Shown here in pieces: positions 27,056 to 35,159 of a DNA stretch of 64,000 bases (positions are counted from its first letter, which is position 1; the number at the start of each line of letters is the position of its first letter). The notes beneath the pieces were generated by a model. The model did not search any database, was not told the DNA's origin, and saw only the letters and a program-made list of their open reading frames with translations. A program made the translations under genes and the position numbers. Source of the DNA: JBBDYG01 sp040901765 (GTDB taxonomy: Bacteria; Planctomycetota; Planctomycetia; Pirellulales; Lacipirellulaceae); contig JBBDYG010000092.1 in the NCBI GenBank assembly GCA_040901765.1, forward strand, positions 1 to 64,000, in the 5' to 3' direction.

Positions 27056-27142
27056 AACTCGACGTGGCATTTTACTTGCGGTCGGGAGTAAAACGGGCGC
27101 GGCGATTGACGCCAGTACCGGGTATAATCAGCGGTAGACGAT

Positions 27143-27724
27143 ATGGATGAGAAATATGCCACTCGCGATGCGCCATTTCGGCCCTCGACGGAGTTGCCGC
27201 TGGTGCATTTCTCGATCCGCCAGTTGCTGCTGTTTATGGCGGGTGTGAGCCTGATTTGTTGGATTCTTGTGTCGCTCGAAGGCTATTCGGCAGTGGTCTT
27301 CGGCATTGGTGTGGTGTTGGTCGGGGGGCATGTTCTCAGCACGATGATCGGCAGTCGACTGCGAGCCAGTGCCGACGCCATGCGGCAGTGGGATCGGTCC
27401 CATGAACCGGCTTCTGCGCAATCGCCGCGAATTTCTACGCTACGCCCGCGATCGACGCGGCCTTCTCAATTGCAAGTCCGCACGGCCTGCGGCCGATTGT
27501 TGTGGTGGTTTGTGGGCATCGCGATGGGTGGCGGAGCAATCGTGGGTGGTGGCGCATTGCATCTGTTGGTCGGCCCGAGCGTCGGTTGGCCCGGCATGTT
27601 GATCGGCGCGCTGTCCGCGGCGATGGTCGTCGGCTGGGCAGCATTCATTGTCGCAGGCATCTGCGGTATCGCCCGCCGTTCTTGGCGCGAGACGGTTGCC
27701 GACTCCAACAAGTTGCGCGGTTAG
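27143..27724 (+). CDS. Membrane protein of unknown function
   Basis: A 193-residue integral membrane protein. A cytoplasmic N-terminus ending LPLVHFSIRQLLLFM leads into two hydrophobic segments (about 30-65). An Arg/Ser-rich linker (about 75-115) then precedes two or three further segments (LLWWFVGIAMGGGAIVGG, MLIGALSAAMVVGWAAFIVA). The HFSIRQLL start is often seen on planctomycete membrane proteins of unknown role. A perfect TATAAT at 27123-27128 lies only 15 bases before the ATG, without a well-spaced -35. No function can be assigned. Confidence 0.7.
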   Translation: MDEKYATRDAPFRPSTELPLVHFSIRQLLLFMAGVSLICWILVSLEGYSAVVFGIGVVLVGGHVLSTMIGSRLRASADAMRQWDRSHEPASAQSPRISTLRPRSTRPSQLQVRTACGRLLWWFVGIAMGGGAIVGGGALHLLVGPSVGWPGMLIGALSAAMVVGWAAFIVAGICGIARRSWRETVADSNKLRG

Positions 27725-28175
27725 ATTTCAACGCGATCTTCGAGTATTGCAAATTTCGTGGCACCCTCAGCCACGCGGTTTATCGCGCGACAATGCACCA
27801 ACTTAAGATAGGTCGCATGTCGCAATCGCGCGCACCGATGCCTAGAGAGTTTGCAGTTGCATTACTCATATGTTGCTCAACGGCAACAATGCACTCTTAA
27901 AGCGTTGCGAGAAACGCGCGCAGAGCCTTTGCGCTTCTTTTTCGGGAGTGGGCCGGAGAGTGCCTGACGGAGGGGGTATTTCCCATTGTCCGGGTTCTTC
28001 TAGCAACCATGCAATTATGTAAGTCGTTTCTGCATAACGACTTGCAAAATCAGTTTGCTTGCCTATCCGGCCGCAGCCTAGGATGGAAATGGGGGCAGGC
28101 GGCCCCCGATCGCCTCCCCCGAAGGTCGCTCCAACGGCGGCCGACTGCTCCTCTCGATGCGTCTGCGAGGTTTCC
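27725..28175. other. Intergenic region, 450 bases
   Basis: No convincing gene is present. A short inverted repeat, AAGTCGTT and AACGACTT around 7 bases, lies near 28021-28043. The frame of the next gene is open back to 28059, but those residues are Pro/Ser-rich and precede a better start at 28176 with GAGG upstream. Confidence 0.4.
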
Positions 28176-28886
28176 ATGGCCAACAGCCGAAATTTTCTCG
28201 CGAACATTCAATATCGCCAGGCCAAGCGCCGGAGTGAGGCGATGTGCGCGCAAATGAAGCACCGAAACCAACCCAAGTCGCGTCGGGCGAACGTCGGCTA
28301 TCAATCCACCTTGCAACCGTTCTCGCCTCCGGAAGATTGGTACGAGACGACCGAGAACGGGAGCGGATATCGAATCGTGGTGCAGCATCCGGGCGAGGGA
28401 TACCGACACATCGTTACTCCCCAGGACATCCGCGATCGGCTGGCCAAAGTTCCGCAGCACTTTCTGCGTGACCTCGAAGTGGTGCAACTCAGCCAAATGA
28501 CTCGCAAGAAGCAGTCCTTCCCCTGCTATGGGATGCAATGGGGCACAACGCTCTACCTTTATCCGCTCGAAGAAGGGCGGGTGGAACAATTTGGCTCTCC
28601 ACCGAAGCCCAACTTGAAGATGGAAGCGGAAATGTACGGCGGCCGGTGGGATGAGGTCGAGCCAGGCGTGTGGACCCTGACGTGGACCAAGAAGGCAATC
28701 CGCGACTTCTATCTCAACAACATCCTGATGCACGAGCTGGGCCATTTGATCGATAACCGTAACTCCGGCTATAGCGACCGAGAACGGTATGCAGAGTGGT
28801 TCGCGGTCGAATTCGGCTATCGCCGCACGGGCGGCCGAAAGGCTCGTCGGCCGGAAGGTCGCGTGCGTCGGCGGCATCATGCCTAG
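28176..28886 (+). CDS. Putative zinc metallopeptidase (HELGH) of unknown family
   Basis: A 236-residue protein with a basic N-terminus (MANSRNFLANIQYRQAKRR) and no signal peptide. Near the C-terminus it has LMHELGHLID followed by YAEWFAVEFG, an HExxH zinc-binding motif with a downstream glutamate as in zincins. The middle region (WYETTENGSGYRIVVQHPG, HIVTPQDIRDRLAKVPQHFL) is not recognised. The C-terminus is strongly basic. The ATG at 28176 follows GAGG. It could be a peptidase or a fold relative that has lost activity. Confidence 0.6.
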   Translation: MANSRNFLANIQYRQAKRRSEAMCAQMKHRNQPKSRRANVGYQSTLQPFSPPEDWYETTENGSGYRIVVQHPGEGYRHIVTPQDIRDRLAKVPQHFLRDLEVVQLSQMTRKKQSFPCYGMQWGTTLYLYPLEEGRVEQFGSPPKPNLKMEAEMYGGRWDEVEPGVWTLTWTKKAIRDFYLNNILMHELGHLIDNRNSGYSDRERYAEWFAVEFGYRRTGGRKARRPEGRVRRRHHA

Positions 28887-28908
28887 TGGTCAGTCAAACG
28901 GCGCGTAT

Positions 28909-29014
28909 CTGAATTCGCAAGAATTCAGGAATTGCGGTGCAACTCTGAACTCTTGCGAGTTCAGCTACTGTTGCGATCAAAAGCGCCACAAGGCCCGAAG
29001 TCTTGCGACTTCGG
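28909..29014. repeat. Cluster of three GCAA/TTGC-loop hairpins
   Basis: Three perfect 8-bp hairpins lie at 28909-28928, 28945-28964 and 28995-29014. Each has a four-base loop, GCAA in the first and TTGC (its complement) in the other two. The stems differ in sequence but remain fully paired. The first is identical to the hairpin at 2186-2205. Confidence 0.8.
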
Positions 29015-29108
29015 CTACAAACTGGCTCAAGTTTGAGTTCATGCTGTTTTTCGGCTACACTGCGCAGGTGGCAAGCCCTTTGTCCTGTGGCGTGGAGGCC
29101 GCGGCCTG

Positions 29109-31010
29109 ATGCGACGCTGTGCATTCTGCGGTCTGTGTTTATGGGTAGTTCTATCGCTCGGAATGAATTCCCAGGCGGCCACTCTGGCCCAACAGCGCGC
29201 CGAGCTTAACCGCGTCGGAACTCTGCTGCGTTCCGCGGAACGGTTTGCCAAGGCCGACCGAAGCGACGAAGCCGCGGCGGCGTTCACCGAAGCTCAAGAA
29301 AAGTTGCAGTCGCTATTGAAGGAGGGGGTCGACGACCGACTCAAGCGGACGTTTACCCGCGCGGCGGAGGTCATCGCCCAACAGCATGAGACGCTGACGG
29401 CTGCCGGCGTAAAGCTACCTGCCCTGGCCGAAATCGACCCATCGAACGCGATGCGCGCCTCGGACAAGGAGGGGAACCGAGGCAATACGGACGTCAGTTT
29501 CTCGAAAGACATTGCTCCCGTGCTCGCCGCGAAATGCGGCACCTGCCACATCGATCAGCGGCGCGGCACGTTCAGCTTGGCGACTTACGCGGCGTTGATG
29601 CAAGGCTCGCAACGTGGCGGGCGAGTGATTGTGCCGGGCGAAGGGGTCGGCAGCGTGCTGGTCGATAAGATCGATAGCGGGGAGATGCCCCGCGGCGACG
29701 GACCGCGCGTCACGCCTGACGAGCTTGCCGCGTTGGTCAAGTGGATTAACCAGGGCGCGAATTTTGACGGCCCGAATCCGGATCAGCCGCTGCCCGAACT
29801 GTCGGCCACCCCCGGGGCAGCACCAGAGCCGATGCCAGCCCCCAAGGCGGTGCCACTGGTGCATGCCACCGGCAAGGAAACCGTCAGCTTCGCGCTCCAC
29901 GTGGCACCGATTCTGATCGGACGGTGCGGCGACTGTCACGGCGGCGACAATACATCCGGCAATCTGAGCCTTGCGACGTTCACGCGTCTGCTTCAAGGTG
30001 GCGACAGCGGGGTGATCGTGGGGACCGCCGATCCCGAAGAGAGCCTGCTCATCAAAAAGTTGCGCGGCACGGCGGGGCAGCGGATGCCGCTGAACCGCCC
30101 CCCCCTGTCGGACCAACAGATCGGGCTGATTGCCACCTGGATCCGCGAAGGCTCGAAGTTTGATGGTCCCGACCCGACAGAAACGCTCGAACGGACATCC
30201 GCGGTAGTCCGAGCCGGCCGGGCGACCAGCGAGGAGCTAACCCAGATTCGCGAGGGACTAGCCGCAGAGAATTGGCGGCTTGCCCTGCCCGACGAGAAGC
30301 CCGGCCAGGTAGTCACCGCGCGGTTCCTATTGATTGGCGCCGTGCCCGAACAGCAGCTTCGCGAATGGGGTGAGATGGCCGAGGCCCAAGCCGACGAGGT
30401 TCTGAAAGCATTCGGTCGGCCGGCCGATGAGCCGCTAAGCAAATCGCGGATCACGTTGTTCGTATTTGGCAGCCGGATTGATTTCAGCGAGTTCGCGACG
30501 ATGGTCGAGCGGCGCGACCTCGGCAAAGAGGAGCTCGGAAGCTGGTCGTACGACATTGTGGACGCTTACGGATGTGTGTTGCCCGCTGCGCAAACCTCGA
30601 AAGAAAGCGCGACCCTGTTCGCCCAGCAAATCGCCGCAATAAGCTTAGCGGAGCGTGGGCAAGGGCGACTGCCGGACTGGCTGGTGGAAGGGGCCGCCCG
30701 GACAGTGGTGGCGAAACTCGCGCCGCGCGATCCGCGGGTCGTAGAGTGGCAGGAGCTATTGCCGCTGGCCGCAGCCGAGTTAAAGCAACCCGATGATTTT
30801 ATGCGCGGCAAATTGGCCCCCGAAACCACCGCCGTGTTAAGCTATGGCTTCCTCGGCCCGTTGATGCGGAACTCCCGCAGTTTCGACCAATTGTTGGAGC
30901 GCATCGCCGCTGGCGACACGGTGGACGAGGCGCTTAAGGCGGCTTATCGCCACGACGGTGCCGAGTTGGCGAAGGTGTGGCTGGCATCGCGCAAGCGAGG
31001 ACGGCAGTAA
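29109..31010 (+). CDS. Secreted protein with two cytochrome c-like modules
   Basis: A 633-residue exported protein with a signal peptide ending about residue 23 (NSQA). A helical region follows (about 25-110), then two planctomycete-type cytochrome modules with heme motifs CGTCH (near 137) and CGDCH (near 277), each followed by the usual GEMPRGDG or GQRMPLNRPPL methionine segment and a W(I)xxGA/GS ending. The C-terminal region (about 380-633) resembles the DUF1570-like peptidase fold: LPDWLVEGAAR is kept, but the expected HExxH position reads AQQIAAI, so it is probably inactive. Likely role: periplasmic electron transfer or a structural redox protein. Confidence 0.8.
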   Translation: MRRCAFCGLCLWVVLSLGMNSQAATLAQQRAELNRVGTLLRSAERFAKADRSDEAAAAFTEAQEKLQSLLKEGVDDRLKRTFTRAAEVIAQQHETLTAAGVKLPALAEIDPSNAMRASDKEGNRGNTDVSFSKDIAPVLAAKCGTCHIDQRRGTFSLATYAALMQGSQRGGRVIVPGEGVGSVLVDKIDSGEMPRGDGPRVTPDELAALVKWINQGANFDGPNPDQPLPELSATPGAAPEPMPAPKAVPLVHATGKETVSFALHVAPILIGRCGDCHGGDNTSGNLSLATFTRLLQGGDSGVIVGTADPEESLLIKKLRGTAGQRMPLNRPPLSDQQIGLIATWIREGSKFDGPDPTETLERTSAVVRAGRATSEELTQIREGLAAENWRLALPDEKPGQVVTARFLLIGAVPEQQLREWGEMAEAQADEVLKAFGRPADEPLSKSRITLFVFGSRIDFSEFATMVERRDLGKEELGSWSYDIVDAYGCVLPAAQTSKESATLFAQQIAAISLAERGQGRLPDWLVEGAARTVVAKLAPRDPRVVEWQELLPLAAAELKQPDDFMRGKLAPETTAVLSYGFLGPLMRNSRSFDQLLERIAAGDTVDEALKAAYRHDGAELAKVWLASRKRGRQ

Positions 31011-31085
31011 TTCGTTTCGTGTCCTGCGTCGCGCGGCGGCTTAGATGTTGTCCACACACGTCCAAGGCCAAATCGACCGCCGGCG

Positions 31086-31312
31086 CTAAAGCCCCGCTCG
31101 CCCCCGCGATCGTTGAGCCTTCTCTTCCACGGAAGCGATTAAGTCTGAAGCCCGTGTTTCCAACGCCTTGGCGATACGCAGTAACACATCAACCGTAGGC
31201 GACTTCTGGTTCACTCTAAAAGACTGACGTAGTTGCGCGAGATATCAGCCCTGAAGGCAAGTTGCTCCTGCGACAATTTAGCCGCAAGCCGCACCTTTCG
31301 TATTTCGTCGCC
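31086..31312 (-). pseudogene. Frameshifted XRE-family helix-turn-helix gene
   Basis: On the minus strand, 31312 downward reads GDEIRKVRLAAKLSQEQLAF and continues RADISRNYVSLLE, then stops. Moving one base gives NQKSPTVDVLLRIAKALETR followed by ASDLIASVEEKAQ. Together these form a normal XRE/Cro-like HTH protein broken by a single missing base near 31212. No start codon is visible upstream, so the 5' end is also damaged. A remnant regulator, perhaps from a mobile island. Confidence 0.75.
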
Positions 31313-31456
31313 GAGCGGTGCCCTGCATATTCGTGGCGTGCTAGCACTCGCGCCGTGAAAAATCGTCGAAAATTCGTTGCAATCCGCTGGTGGATTGTGT
31401 TACGGTCAGTGGAATCGGTTTGAGGTTAATCGCGGCACCCGATTCGGAGCAGACCC

Positions 31457-33103
31457 ATGCGAAGCTCTCATTCAACCAACCATCATGCGAGGCGCATTCG
31501 TTTCGAGGCACTCGAACCTCGTCACATGCTGGCGTTCCTGGCCGGCGACTACAATCTCAGCAGCGCCGTTGACCAAACCGACTACGACGTGTGGGGCGCA
31601 AACTTTGGGCAGATTGGGGAGTCGCCTGCTGATGGCAACGGCGATGGAACTGTCAACGCCGCCGATTACACGGTGTGGCGGGACAATCTAGGGAAAACGT
31701 TAGCGGACGTTTCGCCTGATGCACCAAGGGCAGTCGAAGCCGCTGCAATTGGTTCGACGAGCATTCAAGTAACTTGGCAAGCCTCGAGTAATGCATCGAG
31801 CTATGCGGTGCAGCGTCGTCTACCCGATACTGAAACCGAGTTTACAACAATCGCTCCCAGCGTCGCCGGTACCACGTACTCAGACAACACCGCTACGTCG
31901 GGCACGTTGTCCGAATATCGGGTTGTGGCGCAGAACGCCAATGGAAGTTCAGTGGCAAGCCAAACCGCGCAAGCCACGGCAAATCAGTCGAATCTGACGG
32001 CCTATCGGCCTCAAGCGATCCATGATTCCAATAATCTAGTCGATGCGCCGATCTACGATACATTCCCGAAACGGCCCGTCCGAGAGCAGGACGAGGGAAG
32101 CAACACGCTAGGTCCTGGGATCCGAATGAACTTCGACGATGATAACATCAACGGCATCGAGGATGTCGCCGAGAGCGGCATCGAAATCCCCGAGGAAAAT
32201 GACCTTATTGAAGTGAGAGTTGATCGATTACCCGGACAAGGAGACCTGGTGCTGGAAACAATTACGTCCTTCAAGCTGGGTTTATACTACACACACGACA
32301 AGGAAATGCTCGTTCCATTAGACCAGACCAATCCGAACCGGACGGAGCCATTAGCGTTCATGAACAACACGGTCACGGTGTACGTGGAATGGAGGGATGC
32401 CACGCACAGTTTTGAGAGTCTGAATTTAGTTGACCCGGCCACCGGGATGCCATTAGACGGGGTCAGGTTTCATTCGTTTAAGAGTCTCATTGTCGCCTTC
32501 GGCGGATTAGATCAGAATCCAGCAGATACGGACGGTGATGGATCAATTGGCGATCCAGTCCAAGGCGGTCCCAACCGTGAAGGGATATTTGATATTGCTC
32601 AAAGTATGTATGATACAGGCTGGGACGTACTGGCCTTCGGTCAAGCAGATGAGACCGTGGGCGTCGATGTGCCCTCTACTGAGATTGTTAACGCACACCA
32701 GCAGAGGTTCGTCGAGCGCCACGCAGTCATTGGCTATAGCTACGGTGGCGGCGCGACTCACGATCTCATCGAAGAACTCGACGATTTTATTGACCCTTTG
32801 ACCCATGTAGGCGTGTTCCTTGATGCTGTTGATCAGTTTGGCATTAATGCCGAGAATGACTGGCCAAACATAGCGATTTACCTGCTGAACATCTATTCGC
32901 AAATCAACGAACCAGGGCTCGGCGATCTTGGCGGCGCTGATATTGATGACGACGAAGTTGAAATTGGGGCTACGCTAGAAGAAATCAATACCACAACCGA
33001 TCCAGGCTGGAACAACACGCTCGACCATTTTTCGATCGACGACGACCCCCAGGTTCAAGAACTTATTAGGACCCGCCTTCAGCAAAGACTTCAGGTCCGT
33101 TGA
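31457..33103 (+). CDS. Secreted dockerin / fibronectin III / alpha-beta hydrolase-like protein
   Basis: A 548-residue exported protein. The N-terminus has the planctomycete FEALEPRHMLAF signature in place of an ordinary signal peptide. Residues about 28-80 are two dockerin type I-like Ca-binding repeats (GDYNLSSAVDQTDYDVW, DGNGDGTVNAADYTVW). An FN3-like domain follows (about 88-175), with further Asp-rich loops (DDDNINGIED). The C-terminal part contains VIGYSYGGGATHDLIEEL, a GxSxG nucleophile elbow typical of lipase/esterase folds. The function is inferred as a surface-attached hydrolase. The stop overlaps a TTG upstream of the next gene. Confidence 0.75.
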   Translation: MRSSHSTNHHARRIRFEALEPRHMLAFLAGDYNLSSAVDQTDYDVWGANFGQIGESPADGNGDGTVNAADYTVWRDNLGKTLADVSPDAPRAVEAAAIGSTSIQVTWQASSNASSYAVQRRLPDTETEFTTIAPSVAGTTYSDNTATSGTLSEYRVVAQNANGSSVASQTAQATANQSNLTAYRPQAIHDSNNLVDAPIYDTFPKRPVREQDEGSNTLGPGIRMNFDDDNINGIEDVAESGIEIPEENDLIEVRVDRLPGQGDLVLETITSFKLGLYYTHDKEMLVPLDQTNPNRTEPLAFMNNTVTVYVEWRDATHSFESLNLVDPATGMPLDGVRFHSFKSLIVAFGGLDQNPADTDGDGSIGDPVQGGPNREGIFDIAQSMYDTGWDVLAFGQADETVGVDVPSTEIVNAHQQRFVERHAVIGYSYGGGATHDLIEELDDFIDPLTHVGVFLDAVDQFGINAENDWPNIAIYLLNIYSQINEPGLGDLGGADIDDDEVEIGATLEEINTTTDPGWNNTLDHFSIDDDPQVQELIRTRLQQRLQVR

Positions 33104-33114
33104 GTGCCACGATC

Positions 33115-34134
33115 ATGAGAACACAATTGCATCTTGTTGCCTTTCTTGCGATTTGCGTGCCTTGCTCGGCTCAACGGACAAGCGTCGAGCAACTGTTAAC
33201 TCAATCGGAACCACCGATCCAGGAGCGAATTGGAAAGATTCTCGATGCTCTTAATCAATCTCGCGTCGATCCTCCCAGCAATATTGCGGCGCTTCGAGAA
33301 GCGTTTGCCCTCACAGAGTCAGGTGTCGACAGTTTTGAGATCGTGAAGCAGGTGGCTATTTTCGCTGCAAGTCCAGCGACCCGCGAGGGACGACCTTTCG
33401 AGGCGCGTACAGTTTTGGAACTACTCAACCTGCCGCCAAAAATCATCATTCGAGTACTCGCGCCGTACATCGACGCCGAGAATCCACAGCTCCGCTCGTT
33501 TGTACGAAACTGGTTCCAAAGCCATGACAGCTGCGGGTCAGGTGCATTCGAGACCGTTAATTTCGGAGACTACAAGGACTATGTCCAAGTAATGCTTAAC
33601 ATACATCAAGAGGTTCCGACGGCGTTTGTAGAGTATCTCTACGAGCGGTCGCCGGGGCAAGCCCTGATCGTCTTCTACAATGCCAATCCGGAACGGCGGG
33701 CCGAAACGATCGAGCGAATTCGCGAGGCACAAGAGAAACTGGAAGCTGATAGGCGACAGAACCTGGAAGCTAACGAACAACAAGTCGACGACATCGACCA
33801 AGACGAAGCGCGGCGACAACGAGAAGAAAAGCGGAAACAGGAAAAGGAACGGGAATGGGTTTCGGAACAGAGAAAGGAAATTCTTCTGGCCGAGCATATC
33901 GTTTCGGACGCAATCTGGCTCAAGCAGAAAAAATTCGAGGTTGAGTTCCTGAAAGCAGTGCCGGCCGCAAAATCTCAGCTCATCAACCTTGCCGACCGTG
34001 ACCAGTGGTGGGCACGCCTCTACGTCGCGGAGATCATGCGGAGACATCCTGAATTTCGGCATCCTCCGGCTGCACAACGGCTTTCGACGGATGCCAATCC
34101 TCTGGTCAAAAAAGCAGCGGATTGGGCCAAGTAG
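33115..34134 (+). CDS. Secreted hypothetical protein with charged coiled coil
   Basis: A 339-residue protein with a signal peptide (MRTQLHLVAFLAICVPCSA). The mature part has helical segments, some HEAT-like (LRSFVRNWF, LYVAEIMRRHPEF). A strongly charged Glu/Lys/Arg region at about 200-265 (DEARRQREEKRKQEKERE) is predicted to form a coiled coil. ATG 33115 is preferred over a TTG at 33100 that would overlap the previous stop. The close spacing suggests it is made with the upstream hydrolase-like protein. No family was recognised. Confidence 0.65.
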   Translation: MRTQLHLVAFLAICVPCSAQRTSVEQLLTQSEPPIQERIGKILDALNQSRVDPPSNIAALREAFALTESGVDSFEIVKQVAIFAASPATREGRPFEARTVLELLNLPPKIIIRVLAPYIDAENPQLRSFVRNWFQSHDSCGSGAFETVNFGDYKDYVQVMLNIHQEVPTAFVEYLYERSPGQALIVFYNANPERRAETIERIREAQEKLEADRRQNLEANEQQVDDIDQDEARRQREEKRKQEKEREWVSEQRKEILLAEHIVSDAIWLKQKKFEVEFLKAVPAAKSQLINLADRDQWWARLYVAEIMRRHPEFRHPPAAQRLSTDANPLVKKAADWAK

Positions 34135-34225
34135 AACGCTCGCAATCTGAGCGGCTATCCGGAAATGCTGCGATCCGCTCCGCCCGATTCACGCTTATCC
34201 TTACTACAAACGTGACGCTCGCACC

Positions 34226-35095
34226 TTATGCGACGCGGCGCGGTGGAGCCGTCGCGGCTGGCTCGATGGCAGCCACCCAAGTGAGTTGCTTACGGGCGAC
34301 GCGCTTGCGGCGGCCGAGCCGCTGGGCCAGGTCGAGGATGCCAGGGGCGAAACGCTTGAGCAGATAGAGCGCCCGGGCGACTGGCTCGACAACCACGAGA
34401 GCCTGATCTCGGCGGAGGGCTTTCACGGCGGCGCGGGCCACGCGCTGGGGGGTCGTGCAGAGCCACTTCGGGGGCCGCTTCGTGTGCTTGCTGCCGGAAG
34501 GAAGTCTCGCGTTGCGAAACAGATTCGTGTCCACCAGCCCGGGACAAATTGCCGTGACCCCCAAGCCGAGCCGGCCATATTCTGCCCGCAGGGACTCACT
34601 GTAGCCGACCAAGCCGAACTTCGACGTGGAGTACGCCACGACGCGCGGCAAGCCGACTAGTCCGAGGATACTACAGATGTTGAGCACGTGCGCTTCGGGC
34701 CGGGCCAGCAAAGTTGGCAGCAGCAAGGAAGTGAGCCGCACCGGGGCGCGTAGATTCACGTCGATCAAATAGTCCCAGTGCTCAACAGGCATCTGTGCCG
34801 TATGGCCGTAGTAGGTGACCCCGGCGTTGTTGACGAGGATATCGACACCGCGCCAGCGACTGTTCACCAGCTCGACGAGGGCTTGCAAGTGATCAGTTTG
34901 GGCAACGTCGCACGGGCGGGCGATTACCTCGACGGACCACTTGCGCGCCTCGGCGACAACATTCGTCAGCCCCGGTTCGTCGGTATCGACGAGCATCAGA
35001 TGCGTTCCCGCCTGCGCAAGCTCGAGGGCCACGGCGCGACCGATGCCCGAGGCGGCGCCGGTGATTAACGCACGTTTCCCTGCGAGCTTACGCAC
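34226..35095 (-). CDS. Short-chain dehydrogenase/reductase
   Basis: A 289-residue classical SDR. The cofactor motif TGAASGIG is at about residues 12-19, with VDTDE and CDVAQ as further nucleotide contacts. NNAGVTYYG and YSTSK (catalytic Tyr and Lys) are present, with Ser in ICSILG, then PGLVDTNLF. The C-terminal 50 residues are basic. It is transcribed in the same direction as the halogenase-like gene upstream, 64 bases apart, so the two may act on one metabolite. The substrate is unknown. Confidence 0.9.
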   Translation of the reverse strand: MRKLAGKRALITGAASGIGRAVALELAQAGTHLMLVDTDEPGLTNVVAEARKWSVEVIARPCDVAQTDHLQALVELVNSRWRGVDILVNNAGVTYYGHTAQMPVEHWDYLIDVNLRAPVRLTSLLLPTLLARPEAHVLNICSILGLVGLPRVVAYSTSKFGLVGYSESLRAEYGRLGLGVTAICPGLVDTNLFRNARLPSGSKHTKRPPKWLCTTPQRVARAAVKALRRDQALVVVEPVARALYLLKRFAPGILDLAQRLGRRKRVARKQLTWVAAIEPAATAPPRRVA

Positions 35096-35159
35096 GGCTC
35101 CCCCCCGGGATGAAATGGCTGGCTGGGGTCGTCGCGAAGCGAAGCCCCCCAGCAGTGGA

